The notes below the pieces were generated by a model that did no database searches, was not told where the DNA came from, and saw nothing but the letters and a program-made list of their open reading frames with translations. This document shows, one piece after another, positions 19,880 to 32,574 of a stretch of DNA of 64,000 nt. A program made the position numbers and the translations under genes. The DNA comes from Physella acuta (lineage: Eukaryota; Mollusca; Gastropoda; Physidae). Each line of letters opens with the position of its first letter. The first letter of the stretch is position 1. The DNA lies in the NCBI RefSeq assembly GCF_028476545.1, contig NW_026731623.1, forward strand, positions 360,001 to 424,000, written 5' to 3'.

Positions 19880-20606
19880 CTAACGAGCCTGGCTCCTTTG
19901 GACACACGTCCATTTGTGTGGAATATTCCCGCTTCAGTTTCAAGTGGTCGACCTTCAGTTCGCTTCCTTCTAGAAATTGTTTTTTTATTTCGTTGAAGTT
20001 CTCCTCGTATGCTAACGATATATTTGTTTCTTCACGCGACAGCAGCGCTTGCATGTGGCTCTCCTCTGTTCTGTTCAAGTCTCTCAACTTGCTCACCTGA
20101 GCTGTATCAACGTGTAATCCGTTAGACCATGCGCGAATGGCCTCCCTAGAATAAGGTTGTGAGAGCTGCTTCGCCTTAGGAAGGTTTTCCAATAAGGATA
20201 GATTTAAAAAACTGGAACCATTGACTCTGAAAGTTTGCAGGCCGTGTTGCTGAGCTTGGCGAATGATAGTTTGAACTCTTCTAGCATAGAGTTCACTGTT
20301 TAATTTCAAGGCTGCTTCTTCTGGACTCATGGAGTTTTCCCGCATGAGTTTAGCCAGAGCTTTCTCTAACTCACGCACTTCAAGTTGGGCTTTTTGCCGT
20401 GCGCGTAGTTTGGCAGACGCGGCCACCGCAAGCCCTCGTATCGTCTGGTCAGGTTTTGGAACTTTGTCTGCTTGAGGGACTGGTTCAGCGTTCTTAAACT
20501 TGTGGGTGAAGACAAGAATTTGTCCAATGGAAACCAGTACCAGAAGAAAGCAACCAACAATGACGCTCATCTCAGTCAGCGTCCGGCTTTTCTTCATTTT
20601 CATCAT
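19880..20606 (-). CDS. B4GALT: beta4GalT-family glycosyltransferase, exon 1 (anchor and stem)
   Basis: 242 codons plus one base precede donor GTAAGG. The protein starts MMKMKKSRTLTEM, a short basic cytoplasmic tail. A membrane anchor of about 20 residues follows (SVIVGCFLLVLVSIGQILVF), typical of type II Golgi enzymes. A long, Lys/Glu/Arg-rich stem with likely coiled-coil stretches (AKLRARQKAQLEVRELEKAL) runs to about residue 230. NGSS, NLS and NRT are possible N-glycosylation sites. The exon ends VCPKEPGSL, which spliced to exon 2 gives the family motif CP..P..LVG, including the first disulphide Cys. The stem is longer than in human B4GALT1. A possible upstream acceptor (TTGTGTTCTCTTAG, before 20657) suggests a separate 5' UTR exon. 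No in-frame stop lies between it and the chosen Met, so the start is likely rather than certain. Intron 1 is 14.3 kb. Confidence 0.92.
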
Positions 20607-21292
20607 CAGTTCACGTGGGACTGGTTCGTGTGGGAGTAACGCTCGTGGATGGATCAGCTAAGAGAACACAACTCCGGTTATAACGACACAGTAACACCAA
20701 CATCTTCAATCAATTGAATATAACGCTCCCACCAGTTCCTGTCGGAGTTGGCCTGGAGTCTAGAGAATACACAGAATAATGTCCAGACATCCAAAAGACA
20801 CAATGTATAATGGCCACAAACACATTGCACTAGGGCAAGCAGCACATATACCCACAAATACATTGTGTATTTCAGTGTTGAAGACACAGCAACAATGTCA
20901 AAAATATTAAAATTAGACACAGATATTTCTCCTATATATTCTACATTGCTTAAAATAAAGTAAAAAATTCATTGATTTAATGTCATCTGAATGTCATGTT
21001 TGTATCATATTTACCCAGTTGCTCATCTTTTAAAGCGTAAGCCTATGTTAAAATCAGCTTAGTGAAGTTGAGTCTGTCTGATAAGGTAGTCGTGTCCATG
21101 CTAATTGATCGAGTCTCCATTAAGGCAATTATGTTTTGTACAACATAAACTTGACAGACCGCATTCAGTTCTCCCTTACAGACGTCTATTGAACGCACCA
21201 ACCTACGAGACACGATACACTTCAAACTTCCCTATGCATGCGCAATCTGTGCAAACAACAACTGTAACATTTAACACATCAACCACAACCGC
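20607..21292. other. 5' flank of gene 1; possible non-coding exon
   Basis: A minus-strand stretch between an acceptor-like TATTCTCTAG (about 20768-20759) and 20680 is open (RLQANSDRNWWERYIQLIED) but unsupported by homology. No TATA box or CpG cluster was recognised. Confidence 0.3.
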
Positions 21293-23335
21293 TACCAACC
21301 AGTCAACACCCGCTACCAACCAACCAGTCAACACGCGCTACCAACCAACCAGTCAACACCCGCTACCAACCAACCAGTCAACACCCGCTACCAACCATTC
21401 AACAACCGCTACCAACCAACCAGTCAACACCCGCTACCAACCATTCAACAACCGCTACCAACCAACCAGTCAACACCCGCTACCAACCAGTCAACACCCG
21501 CTACCAACCAGTCAACACCCGCTACCAACCAGTCAACACCCGCTACCAACCAACCAGTCAACACGCGCTACAAACCAACCAGTCAACACCCGCTACCAAC
21601 CATTCAACAACCGCTACCAACCAACCAGTCAACACCCGCTACCAACCAACCAGTCAACACGCGCTACCAACCAACCAGTCAACACCCGCTACCAACCAAC
21701 CAGTCAACACCCGCTACCAACCAACCAGTCAACACCCGCTACCAACCAACCAGTCAACACCCGCTACCAACCATTCAACAACCGCTACCAACCAACCAGT
21801 CAACACCCGCTACCAACCAGTCAACACCCGCTACCAACCAGTCAACACCCGCTACCAACCAGTCAACACCCGCTACCAACCAACCAGTCAACACGCGCTA
21901 CAAACCAACCAGTCAACACCCGCTACCAACCATTCAACAACCGCTACCAACCAACCAGTCAACACGCGCTACCAACCAACCAGTCAACACCCGCTACCAA
22001 CCAACCAGTCAACACCCGCTACCAACCAACCAGTCAACACCCGCTACCAACCATTCAACACCCGCTACCAACCAGTCAACACCCGCTACCAACCAACCAG
22101 TCAACACCCGCTACCAACCAACCAGTCAACACCCGCTACCAACCAACCAGTCAACACCCGCTACCAACCAACCAGTCAACACCCGCTACCAACCATTCAA
22201 CACCCGCTACCAACCAACCAGTCAACACCCGCTACCAACCAGTCAACACCCGCTACCAACCAACCAGTCAACACCCGCTACCAACCAGTCAACACCCGCT
22301 ACCAACCATTCAACACCCGCTACCAACCATTCAACACCCGCTACCAACCAACCAGTCAACACCCGCTACCAACCAGTCAACACCCGCTACCAACCATTCA
22401 ACACCCGCTACCAACCAACCAGTCAACACCCGCTACCAACCAGTCAACACCCGCTACCAACCAACCAGTCAACACCCGCTACCAACCAACCAGTCAACAC
22501 CCGCTACCAACCAACCAACCAACCAACCAACCAACCAACCAACCAACCAACCAGTCAACACCCGCTACCAACCAACCAGTCAACAAATACTAACAACCAA
22601 CCAACCAACCAACCAACCAACCAACCAGTCAACAAATACTAACAACCAACCAACCAACCAACCAACCAACCAACCAACCAACCAGTCAACACCCGCTACC
22701 AACCAACCAGTCAACACCCGCTACCAACCAACCAGTCAACAAATACTAACAACCAACCAACCAACCAACCAACCAACCAACCAACCAACCAGTCAACACC
22801 CGCTACCAACCAACCAGTCAACAAATACTAACAACCAACCAACCAACCAACCAACCAACCAACCAACCAGTCAACACCCGCTACCAACCAACCAGTCAAC
22901 ACCCGCTACCAACCAACCAGTCAACAAATACTAACAACCAACCAACCAACCAACCAACCAACCAACCAGTCAACACCCGCTACCAACCAACCAGTCAACA
23001 CCCGCTACCAACCAACCAGTCAACAAATACTAACAACCAACCAACCAACCAACCAACCAACCAACCAGTCAACACCCGCTACCAACCAACCAGTCAACAC
23101 CCGCTACCAACCAACCATTCAACACCCGCTACCAACCAACCATTCAACACCCGCTACCAACCAACCAGTCAACAAATACTAACAACCAACCAACCAACCA
23201 ACCAACCAACCAGTCAACACCCGCTACCAACCAACCATTCAACACCCGCTACCAACCAACCATTCAACACCCGCTACCAACCAACCAGTCAACAAATACT
23301 AACAACCAACCAACCAACCAGTCAACAACTACAAC
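21293..23335. repeat. 25/21-bp minisatellite with (CCAA)n tracts
   Basis: Units of 25 bp (CTACCAACCAACCAGTCAAC then ACCCG) mix with a 21-bp form and with CAACAAATACTAACAACCAA plus (CCAA)n runs after 22500. No unit contains a stop, so a 600-codon frame stays open ([23 protein letters not shown]). It cycles through all three frames of the unit and has no start context, signal or conserved domain, so it is not called as a gene. Confidence 0.95.
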
Positions 23336-23712
23336 CAACCCCCCTCCCCTGTCCACAAGCGTCTGCTTACGACCAACCCCCCCCCCCTACCCCCATTGTG
23401 GACGTTCACAAAAACTTAGTAGACCCTCAATGCAAGCTGCTAAATTATTAATTCATTTACATGCAATGTGTACATTAACTAATAATGTAATAAAGGGATT
23501 TGATATTTTCGGGAACATCTATTATTGGCCTAAATAATAATTGGGAGTTAAACTTTTCCAAGATGTCCGTAAGTCTACGGTGTATTAACTTACCGTGTGA
23601 ATGTGCTAACACTATTTAAAATTGTTGTTTGTTGAATGAGTGGTCGCGCTTGTACGATGTGTACCCTGCCTCTCGATTTTAAAGGTTTTTTTTTTTTACC
23701 CACTATCTATCT
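23336..23712. other. No feature recognised
   Basis: Ordinary AT-rich sequence with short poly-C (23376-23391) and poly-T (23687-23697) runs; no coding potential. Confidence 0.6.
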
Positions 23713-24105
23713 TCTATAGGCCCTATATATAATTCTCTTCTTGGAGACGTTAGAAAACAAGCTGTAAGCGCGCCTAGCAGTCCCCTCTCTTCCTCTCTAG
23801 GCCCACATCGTCTGGTGAGCTGTGGTTCACGCTAAATGTTTACAATCATAGAGCCGGGTTTAAGGACGCCTATTAGGGGGAGATAATTTAGTTTGAAACT
23901 ATTTTAAACTTAGGGGAGATAACTAAGAGGAGGCTGCTTTCACGGAGGGGGGGGGGGGAAGGGGGGGGGGGGAGGAGGGTTTTAGTGTTTTAAAGCAAAT
24001 ATTTTCAGTGACAGCATTGGTACTGTCGAATTCACAAATTATGAATTACTGAAAAGTAGAAAATAAAACTAAATAGCGGCGTGTGATACACCGCGGGTCG
24101 GCTCG
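23713..24105 (+). mobile_element. Helitron-like element, family H
   Basis: It starts TCTATAGG, then TATATATAATTCTCTTC. It shares GTCTGGTGAGCTGTGGTTCA, GTTTACAATCATAGAGCCGG and the G-rich tract with 29577-30056, and ends hairpin (GGTGT/ACACC region), GCGGGTCGGCTCG, T. It is non-coding. The end CTCG-T departs from the canonical CTRR-T. Confidence 0.6.
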
Positions 24106-24566
24106 TTTGTTATAAAGAGAGAATACAGGCAGTCATACATTTTTAAAAAAATTGAAGATGCTGTAGACCGAACTTTTGTCATTTGCGGCTGTCAAGCTAT
24201 CAACGACTATATGGGTTCGGGTAAATTCGGCTAATCAACGTAACGTCATTACGTTAATTCAACTTAAGGCTGCATATGTTTCCATAACAAACTGCCCCCC
24301 CCCCCTTTTTTTATACACACCTGACCAAGCGAGCACATAATACACGCGCTGATATTTAAATATCTAATTGCAACGTGGTTGTTTTGAGTTTTTTACTTGA
24401 AAAAAATGACTAGATCTACATCATCTTAGGCTTCGTCACAAAATAATGATGTAGGTCTACTATGAGTAGGTACAATTGTTTGAAATGTTTAAAAATAAAC
24501 TTGAAATACCATGAATCGTTTGAAATGTTTAAAAATAAACTTGAAATTGTTTTAGAAAATTGATGC
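24106..24566. other. No gene; short duplication
   Basis: AT-rich. A 38-bp direct duplication built on GTTTGAAATGTTTAAAAATA lies at about 24478-24547. Confidence 0.6.
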
Positions 24567-25445
24567 GGTCACTGCCCCATCATTTGCCCTATAGACCGTC
24601 AGGTTTGAAAAGGAAACTTTACTTTTTTTTTTACACTGCCCCATCACTTGCCCTATAGACCGTCAGGTTTGAAAAGGAAACTTTACTTTTTTTTACACTG
24701 CCCCATCACTTGCCCTATAGACCGTCAGGTTTGAAAAGGAAACTTTACTTTTTTTTTACACTGCCCCATCACTTGCCCTATAGACCGTCAGGTTTGAAAA
24801 GGGAACTTTATTTTTTTTTACACTGCCCCATCACTTGCCCTATAGACCGTCAGGTTTGAAAAGGGAACTTCACTATTTTTTACACTGCCCCATCACTTGC
24901 CCTATAGACCGTCAGGTTTGAAAATGAAACTTTACTTTTTTTTACACTGCCCCATCACTTGCCCTATAGACCGTCAGGTTTGAAAAGGAAACTTTACTTT
25001 TTTTTACACTGCCCCATCACTTGCCCTATAGACCGTCAGGTTTGAAAAGGAAACTTTACTTTTTTTACACTGCCCCATCACTTGCCCTATAGACCGTCAG
25101 GTTTGAAAAGGGAACTTCACTATTTTTTACACTGCCCCATCACTTGCCCTATAGACCGTCAGGTTTGAAAATGAAACTTTACTTTTTTTTACACTGCCCC
25201 ATCACTTGCCCTATAGACCGTCAGGTTTGAAAAGGAAACTTTACTTTTTTTTACACTGCCCCATCACTTGCCCTATAGACCGTCAGGTTTGAAAAGGAAA
25301 CTTTACTTTTTTTACACTGCCCCATCACTTGCCCTATAGACCGTCAGGTTTGAAAACGGAACTTTACTTTTTTTTTTACACTGCCCCATCACTTGCCCTA
25401 TAGACCGTCAGGTTTGAAAAGGAAACTTTACTTTTTTTTTTACAC
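24567..25445. repeat. Tandem array made of SINE 3' tails, about 14 copies
   Basis: Units of 59-64 bp read CACTGCCCCATCACTTGCCC, TATAGACCGTCAGGTTTGAA, AAGGAAACTTTAC and poly-T. This text matches the last 50 bases of the SINE at 56800-57064 (CACTTGCCCCATAGACCG, GGTTTGAAAGGGAAAC, poly-T). The array is therefore a tandem amplification of a SINE tail. A four-unit block carrying a TTCACTATTTTTT variant is itself duplicated (24868 and 25109). Confidence 0.9.
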
Positions 25446-25740
25446 TGCCCCATCCATTCCCGCTGGTAAAAAATTGCTTTTTTTTTTAAGTGAATGGTAA
25501 ACAGCTACATTACTGATACATTTACCACGAGAACTGCCGATTTAATGTAAAATCTACATTTAATATCCATTTTTTAAATTAATTTTTTAAATGATCAAAT
25601 GTAAGTATTTTATGGTTTAATTCCGCATGTGGGCGTCCACATTGACCCATGACCCCCCCCCCATGACGCGTCCACAGAAGTCGATTGATTTCGCCATCAT
25701 ATATGGATGCCTCCTAAGCTATCTAACTAGCACATCCATT
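25446..25740. other. No feature recognised
   Basis: Spacer between two arrays, with a poly-C run at about 25651-25659. Confidence 0.5.
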
Positions 25741-28700
25741 TAAGACCATCTACACAGCACAATCTTTATAACAACCTTACGCAGCACATCTACGTAGCAC
25801 CATCTTCATGACACCCCTACATAAGACCATCTACATAGCACAGCCTATATAAAACCATCTGCATAGCACCATCTTCATGACACCCATATATTAGACCATC
25901 TACATAGCACTCCTACATGGCATCATCTAAATATCACCCCTACATAAGACAATCTACATAGCCCCCCTACATAAGACAATCTAAATAGCACCCCTCCATA
26001 AGACAATCTAAATAGCACCCCTCCATAAGACAATCTACATAGCACCAACCACATAAGACAATCTACATAGCCCCCTACATAAGACAATCTACATAGCCCC
26101 CCTACATAAGACAATCTAAATAGCACCCCTCCATAAGACAATCTACATAGCACCAACCACATAAGACAATCTACATAGCACCAACCACATAAGACAATCT
26201 ACATAGCCCCCCTACATAAGACAATCTACATAGCACCAACCACATAAGACAATCTACATAGCACCAACCACATAAGATAATCTACATAGCCCCCCTACAT
26301 AAGACAATCTATATAGCACCAACCACATAAGACAATCTACATAGCCCCCCTACATAAGACAATCTACATAGCACCCCTACATAAGACAATCTACATAGCC
26401 CCCCTACATAAGACAATCTACATAGCACCAACCACATAAGACAATCTACATAGCCCCCATCCATAAGACAATCTACATAGCACCAACCACATAAGACAAT
26501 CTACATAGCCCCCCTACATAAGACAATCTACATAGCCCCCCTCCATAAGACAATCTACATAGCACCAACCACATAAGACAATCTACATAGCCCCCCTACA
26601 TAAGACAATCTACATAGCCCCCCTACATAAGACAATCTACATAGCACCAACCACATAAGACAATCTACATAGCCACCCTACATAAGACAATCTACATAGC
26701 ACCCCTCCATAAGACAATCTACATAGCACCAACCACATAAGACAATCTACATAGCCCCCCTACATAAGACAATCTACATAGCCCCCCTACATAAGACAAT
26801 CTACATAGCCCCCCTACATAAGACAATCTACATAGCCCCCCTACATAAGACAATCTACATAGCCCCCCTACATAAGACAATCTACATAGCCCCCCTACAT
26901 AAGACAATCTACATAGCCCCCCTACATAAGACAATCTACATAGCCCCCCTACATAAGACAATCTACATAGCCCCCCTACATAAGACAATCTACATAGCAC
27001 CAACCACATAGCCCCCCCCCCTACATAAGACAATCTACATAGCACCAACCACATAAGACAATCTACATAGCCCCCCTACATAAGACAATCTACATAGCCC
27101 CCCTACATAAGACAATCTACATAGCACCCCTACATAAGACAATCTACATAGCACCAACCACATAAGACAATCTACATAGCACCAACCACATAAGACAATC
27201 TACATAGCACCAACCACATAAGACAATCTACATAGCACCAACCACATAAGACAATCTACATAGCACCAACCACATAAGACAATCTACATAGCACCCCTAC
27301 ATAAGACAATCTACATAGCACCAACCACATAAGACAATCTACATAGCACCAACCACATAAGACAATCTACATAGCCCCCCTACATAAGACAATCTACATA
27401 GCCCCCCTACATAAGACAATCTACATAGCCCCCCTACATAAGACAATCTACATAGCCCCCCTACATAAGACAATCTACATAGCCCCCCTACATAAGACAA
27501 TCTACATAGCACCAACCACATAAGACAATCTACATAGCCCCCCTACATAAGACAATCTACATAGCCCCCCTACATAAGACAATCTACATAGCCCCCCTAC
27601 ATAAGACAATCTACATAGCACCAACCACATAAGACAATCTCCATAGCACCAACCACATAAGACAATCTACATAGCCCCTCTACATAAGACAATCTACATA
27701 GCACCCCTACATAAGACAATCTACATAGCACCAACCACATAAGACAATCTACATAGCACCAACCACATAAGACAATCTACATAGCCCCCATCAATAAGAC
27801 AATCTACATAGCACCAACCACATAAGACAATCTACATAGCCCCCCTACATAAGACAATCTACATAGCCCCCCTCCATAAGACAATCTACATAGCACCAAC
27901 CACATAAGACAATCTACATAGCCCCCCTACATAAGACAATCTACATAGCCCCCCTACATAAGACAATCTACATAGCACCAACCACATAAGACAATCTACA
28001 TAGCCCCCCCTACATAAGACAATCTACATAGCACCCCTCCATAAGACAATCTACATAGCACCAACCACATAAGACAATCTACATAGCCCCCCTACATAAG
28101 ACAATCTACATAGCCCCCCTACATAAGACAATCTACATAGCCCCCCTACATAAGACAATCTACATAGCCCCCCTACATAAGACAATCTACATAGCACCAA
28201 CCACATAGCCCCCCCCCTACATAAGACAATCTACATAGCACCAACCACATAAGACAATCTACATAGCCCCCCTACATAAGACAATCTACATAGCCCCCCT
28301 ACATAAGACAATCTACATAGCCCCCCTACATAAGACAATCTACATAGCACCCCTACATAAGACAATCTACATAGCACCAACCACATAAGACAATCTACAT
28401 AGCACCAACCACATAAGACAATCTACATAGCACCAACCACATAAGACAATCTACATAGCACCAACCACATAAGACAATCTACATAGCACCAACCACATAA
28501 GACAATCTACATAGCACCCCTACATAAGACAATCTACATAGCACCAACCACATAAGACAATCTACATAGCACCAACCACATAAGACAATCTACATAGCCC
28601 CCCTACATAAGACAATCTACATAGCCCCCCTACATAAGACAATCTACATAGCCCCCCTACATAAGACAATCTACATAGCCCCCCTACATAAGACAATCTA

Positions 28701-29180
28701 CATAGCCCCCCTACATAAGACAATCTACATAGCACCAACCACATAAGACAATCTACATAGCCCCCCTACATAAGACAATCTACATAGCCCCCCTACATAA
28801 GACAATCTACATAGCACCAACCACATAAGACAATCTACATAGCACCAACCACATAAGACAATCTACATAGCCCCTCTACATAAGACAATCTACATAGCAC
28901 CCCTACATAAGACAATCTACATAGCACCAACCACATAAGACAATCTACATAGCCCCCCTACATAAGACAATCTACATAGCCCCCCTACATAAGACAATCT
29001 ACATAGCACCAACCACATAAGACAATCTACATAGCCCCCCTACATAAGACAATCTACATAGCACCCCTACATAAGACAATCTACATAGCACCAACCACAT
29101 AAGACAATCTACATAGCACCAACCACATAAGACAATCTACATAGCCCCCCTACATAAGACAATCTACATAGCACCAACCA
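25741..29180. repeat. 27/28-bp minisatellite, about 120 copies
   Basis: The unit is ACATAAGACAATCTACATAG followed by CCCCCCT (27 bp) or CACCAACC (28 bp). The left edge (25741-25920) has diverged units. The order of the two unit types is repeated at about 1.2 kb: the rare junction CACCAACCACATAGCCCCCC occurs near 26998 and 28197, and identical five-unit blocks occur at 27339 and 28562. Nine-residue periodic frames (LCRLSYVGG) are artefacts. Confidence 0.97.
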
Positions 29181-29576
29181 CATAGGACCCGCTGCACAGC
29201 AATCCACCCCCCCCCAACCCCCACCTTACCCAGCGATGTTACTATCAAGCTAAGCCTGGGGCTTGATTCATTAACTCAAACAGCTGATTAACTAATTGGG
29301 AAGCCGTTGGCTAGAACAGTGAAGAAAATTTATGTATATACTTTTATAAAACGTCACTACAGTCATACATTATTCAGCATTTCTAATGTAAGAACAGGGA
29401 AACAAAAATTACAAAGGTTTATAAAAAGAATCTTTTAAATGAACTATAAATGATCATGCAAATGACACATGTTTAAGTCAAATTACATCAATCTTTACAT
29501 TTCTCAGGCGACCAACAACGTGCTATAGACTACACTTACAGAATTTTTTTATGTATAATTTGTCATTTCTAGAGTA
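29181..29576. other. No feature recognised
   Basis: AT-rich unique-looking sequence after a short poly-C edge; no coding potential. Confidence 0.5.
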
Positions 29577-30056
29577 TCTATACCTGTATATATAATTCTC
29601 TTCATGGGGACCATGCGGGACACCACGTATACACACGCCGAACCACCCCAGGCCATTTCAACAGACCATTTTGTTACCACCCCCATCCCCACAAGTCTGG
29701 TGAGCTGTTTACAATCGTAGTGTCACGTCGAATAAGTGACGGCTATTATGGGCATATAATATAGTTTTCTAAACGATTTTAAACTAAGTGGACTTAATAA
29801 CAAGTTCTGCTTGAACTTTTCATTGTCGTCTGTAAACTGTCGTCACGGACGGCTGCTTTCACGGGGTGCGCGGGGGGGGGGGAGGAATGGAATGTGAGGG
29901 TGAGGATAATCGTCCATAACGAGCTACTGATAATGTTTTAAAGCAAATATTTTAAGTCGCAGCATTGGTAGTGTCAAATTCACAAATTATGAATTACTGA
30001 AAAGAAGAAAATAAAACAACTAAATATCAGTGTATGCTACGCCGCGGGTAGGCTCG
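29577..30056 (+). mobile_element. Helitron-like element, family H
   Basis: It starts TCTATACCTGTATATATAAT after an A and ends GCGGGTAGGCTCG before T. The interior matches 23713-24105. A closely related element follows immediately head to tail. Confidence 0.6.
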
Positions 30057-30420
30057 TATATATATCTAATTCTCATCATGGGCTAGACTATGAAAGCCGA
30101 CTATCTAACCCTCCTCCCGCCACCCCCCCCCCCCTCTCTCGCTCTCCAGGCATGCGCAACAGACCATTTCGCTACCATCCCCACCAGTCTGGTGAGCTGT
30201 GGTTTACCCTGAATGTTTACAATCGTAGAGCCGGGTCCAATTATTGACGGTTATTAGGAGCAGATAATTTGGTAAGAAGTTCTGCTTGATCTTTTCATTG
30301 TCGTCTGTAAACTGTCGTCACGGACTGCTGCTTTCAAGGGGGGGGGGTGAAGGGAGGCTAGTGTCGAATTCACAAATTATGAATCACTAAAAAGTACAAA
30401 ATAAAACAACTAAATGACGC
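30057..30420 (+). mobile_element. Helitron-like element, family H, 3' end missing
   Basis: It begins TATATATATCTAATTCTCAT, carries GTCTGGTGAGCTGTGGTTTA and GTCGAATTCACAAATTATGA, and stops before the terminal hairpin, where repeat B follows. It abuts the previous element in the same orientation. Confidence 0.55.
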
Positions 30421-30424
30421 GTGT

Positions 30425-30660
30425 GGATAGAACTGCCAACTAATTCGGTCCAGATTTTAATTAATTCATAAAAAAATAATTAGGCAATCAATTAAGTCAA
30501 ATTAAATGTCACGATGCATTGTCTTTATGTCTTGACCCACGTACCAATTACGAACCGTATCTGTCAGAAGTGCCTGCAATTTCGCACAGGCGTTTCGATC
30601 TAGACAGACAGACAGACTGACGACAGAGGAAGCAAGTTAAATAAAAGCTTGTAAAAAGTA
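30425..30660 (-). repeat. Dispersed repeat B
   Basis: Reverse copy of 56255-56480 and 35862-36075. Landmarks: AATTAATTCATAAAAAAATA, TTGTCTTTATGTCTTGACCC, GATCTAGACAGACAGACAG and AAGCAAGTTAAATAAAAGCT. Confidence 0.75.
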
Positions 30661-31002
30661 TGTTTTTCCACCCAGATAGAGCTTGTACCGGTTAACCCCA
30701 AGGTGTAAACAAAACTATCTACAGCTCTGATCCTTAGAATTCTAGATATGATCTCAACTGTACTCAATTTAGCGAGCAGCCGGCCTGAACATCAGCTTAC
30801 GTATCTAATAGAGTAAACTGTCTAGGTCGTAGCTAACATTCATTTGTAAGCATTCATTTTGCATCTAGGCCTGCTTAAAATGAAATATATTTTTGCATTG
30901 TCATATTAATTGAAAAGTTCTAGATCTACGTAATTCCGTGTTTTCAAAATCAAATCGCTTAGAACACATAAATATTACAAGAGAAAAAAGCATACGGTGG
31001 TC
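30661..31002. other. No feature recognised
   Basis: Unique-looking sequence between repeat B and the 40-bp array. Confidence 0.5.
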
Positions 31003-31432
31003 TCATATTCCCCAAAACAGCACACTGAACTGAAAGCTGTTCCTATATTCCTAAAAACAGCACACTGAACTGAAAGCTGTTCCTTTATTCCTAAAAATAG
31101 CACACTGAACTGAAAGCTGTTCCTATATTCCTAAAAACAGCACACTGAACTGAAAGCTGTTCCTATATTCCTAAAAACAGCACACTGAACTGAAAGCTGT
31201 TCCTATATTCCTAAAAACAGCACACTGAACTGAAAGCTGTTCCTATATTCCTAAAAACAGCACACTGAACTGAAAGCTGTTCCTATATTCCTAAAAACAG
31301 CACACTGAACTGAAAGCTGTTCCTATATTCCTAAAAACAGCACACTGAACTGAAAGCTGTTCCTATATTCCTAAAAACAGCACACTGAACTGAAAGCTGT
31401 TCCTATATTCCTAAAAACAGCACACTGAACAG
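31003..31432. repeat. 40-bp minisatellite, about 10.5 copies
   Basis: Near-identical units CTAAAAACAGCACACTGAAC then TGAAAGCTGTTCCTATATTC, downstream of the proposed stop of gene 2. The next 350 bases (31433-31789) show no feature. Confidence 0.96.
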
Positions 31433-31789
31433 AAAAGCACAACATGCCTACTGCTAGACGACGGCAGGTTATCTCCAGCAGGCGTTCACACACACGAGAC
31501 GCGAGTACTTCTTCCACAACACACTTCCCTCCCCCTTCTCACACCTCCCCCTCTCCTAGTATTGCCGTAATTGCTGAAAAGCTCACCATTCTAATGTAGG
31601 CCTACCAGCTATTTACATTAGCATAGTGCTCTAATGAAATGTACAATAGAGAAATTCTGTATTAAACAACTCCATTTGAAAGGAAAAGTATGGTCCACAG
31701 AAATCAAAGTAAAATTTACAATCTTGTGACATTTAAATAATAAATCTTTTTATAAATTTTGTTGCACTTAAATAATTAGTAATTTAGGT

Positions 31790-31962
31790 TTATATAAAAT
31801 GCATTGATGACACGAGGATAGTATTCGAATGTGAACCATTTTCGTCCTGAGAGCGTCGAACACATGATCTCTTTAGACCGTCCAGCCTAGGCTTGCAGGC
31901 GCAGTTATCGATTGGACTACGGTACACTGCCAGCCGATGACGCCAGTTTGTTTTTATTCTTC
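31790..31962 (-). CDS. Unrecognised membrane protein (gene 2), candidate last exon
   Basis: It follows acceptor GTAGCAG, where two AGs three bases apart give the same frame, and is read in phase 1. The product reads GRIKTNWRHRLAVYRSPIDN, CACKPRLDGLKRSCVRRSQD, ENGSHSNTILVSSMHFI, then a stop at 31790-31792. It contains three Cys (NCAC and SCV) and an NGS glycosylation motif, plausible for an extracellular tail. The upstream side of the acceptor is a 38-bp minisatellite. Coding-like composition and the phase match to the previous candidate exon support it. No homologue is recognised. Confidence 0.45.
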
Positions 31963-31970
31963 CTGCTACG

Positions 31971-32520
31971 TGTGTAAAGATGTGAAATTGTTGTGGGCTT
32001 GTAACACATGTGTAAAGATGTGAAATTGTTGTGAGCTTGTAACACATGTGTAAAGATGTGAAATTGTTGTGAGCTTGTAACACATGTGTAAAGATGTGAA
32101 ATTGTTGTGGGCTTGTAACACATGTGTAAAGATGTGAAATTGTTGTGAGCTTGTAACACATGTGTAAAGATGTGAAATTGTTGTGGGCTTGTAACACATG
32201 TGTAAAGATGTGAAATTGTTGTGAGCTTGTAACACATGTGTAAAGATGTAAAAATTGTTGTGGGCTTGTAACACATGTGTAAAGATGTGAAATTGTTGTG
32301 GGCTTGTAACACATGTGTAAAGATGTGAAATTGTTGTGGGCTTGTAACACATGTGTAAAGATGTGAAATTGTTGTGAGCTTGTAACACATGTATAAAGAT
32401 GTGAAATTGTTGTGAGCTTGTAACACATGTATAAAGATGTGAAATTGTTGTGAGCTTGTAACACATGTATAAAGATGTGAAATTGTTGTGAGCTTGTAAC
32501 ACATGTATAAAGATGTGAAA
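31971..32520. repeat. 38-bp minisatellite, about 14 copies
   Basis: Units TGTGTAAAGATGTGAAATTG then TTGTGAGCTTGTAACACA. All three minus-strand frames stay open across it (YTCVTSSQQFHIFTHVLQ), which is an artefact. The left edge lies 6-8 bases from the proposed gene 2 acceptor. Confidence 0.96.
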
Positions 32521-32574
32521 TGGCATCTAACAAATAAAAGGTGTCTTTGTCATTATGGCCATTACAAACATACA

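Noticed and set aside
21105-22934. 609-codon open frame rich in Thr, Asn, Pro and Gln
   Set aside because: It is the translation of a 25/21-bp minisatellite with no stop in any frame; no domain, signal or splice support.
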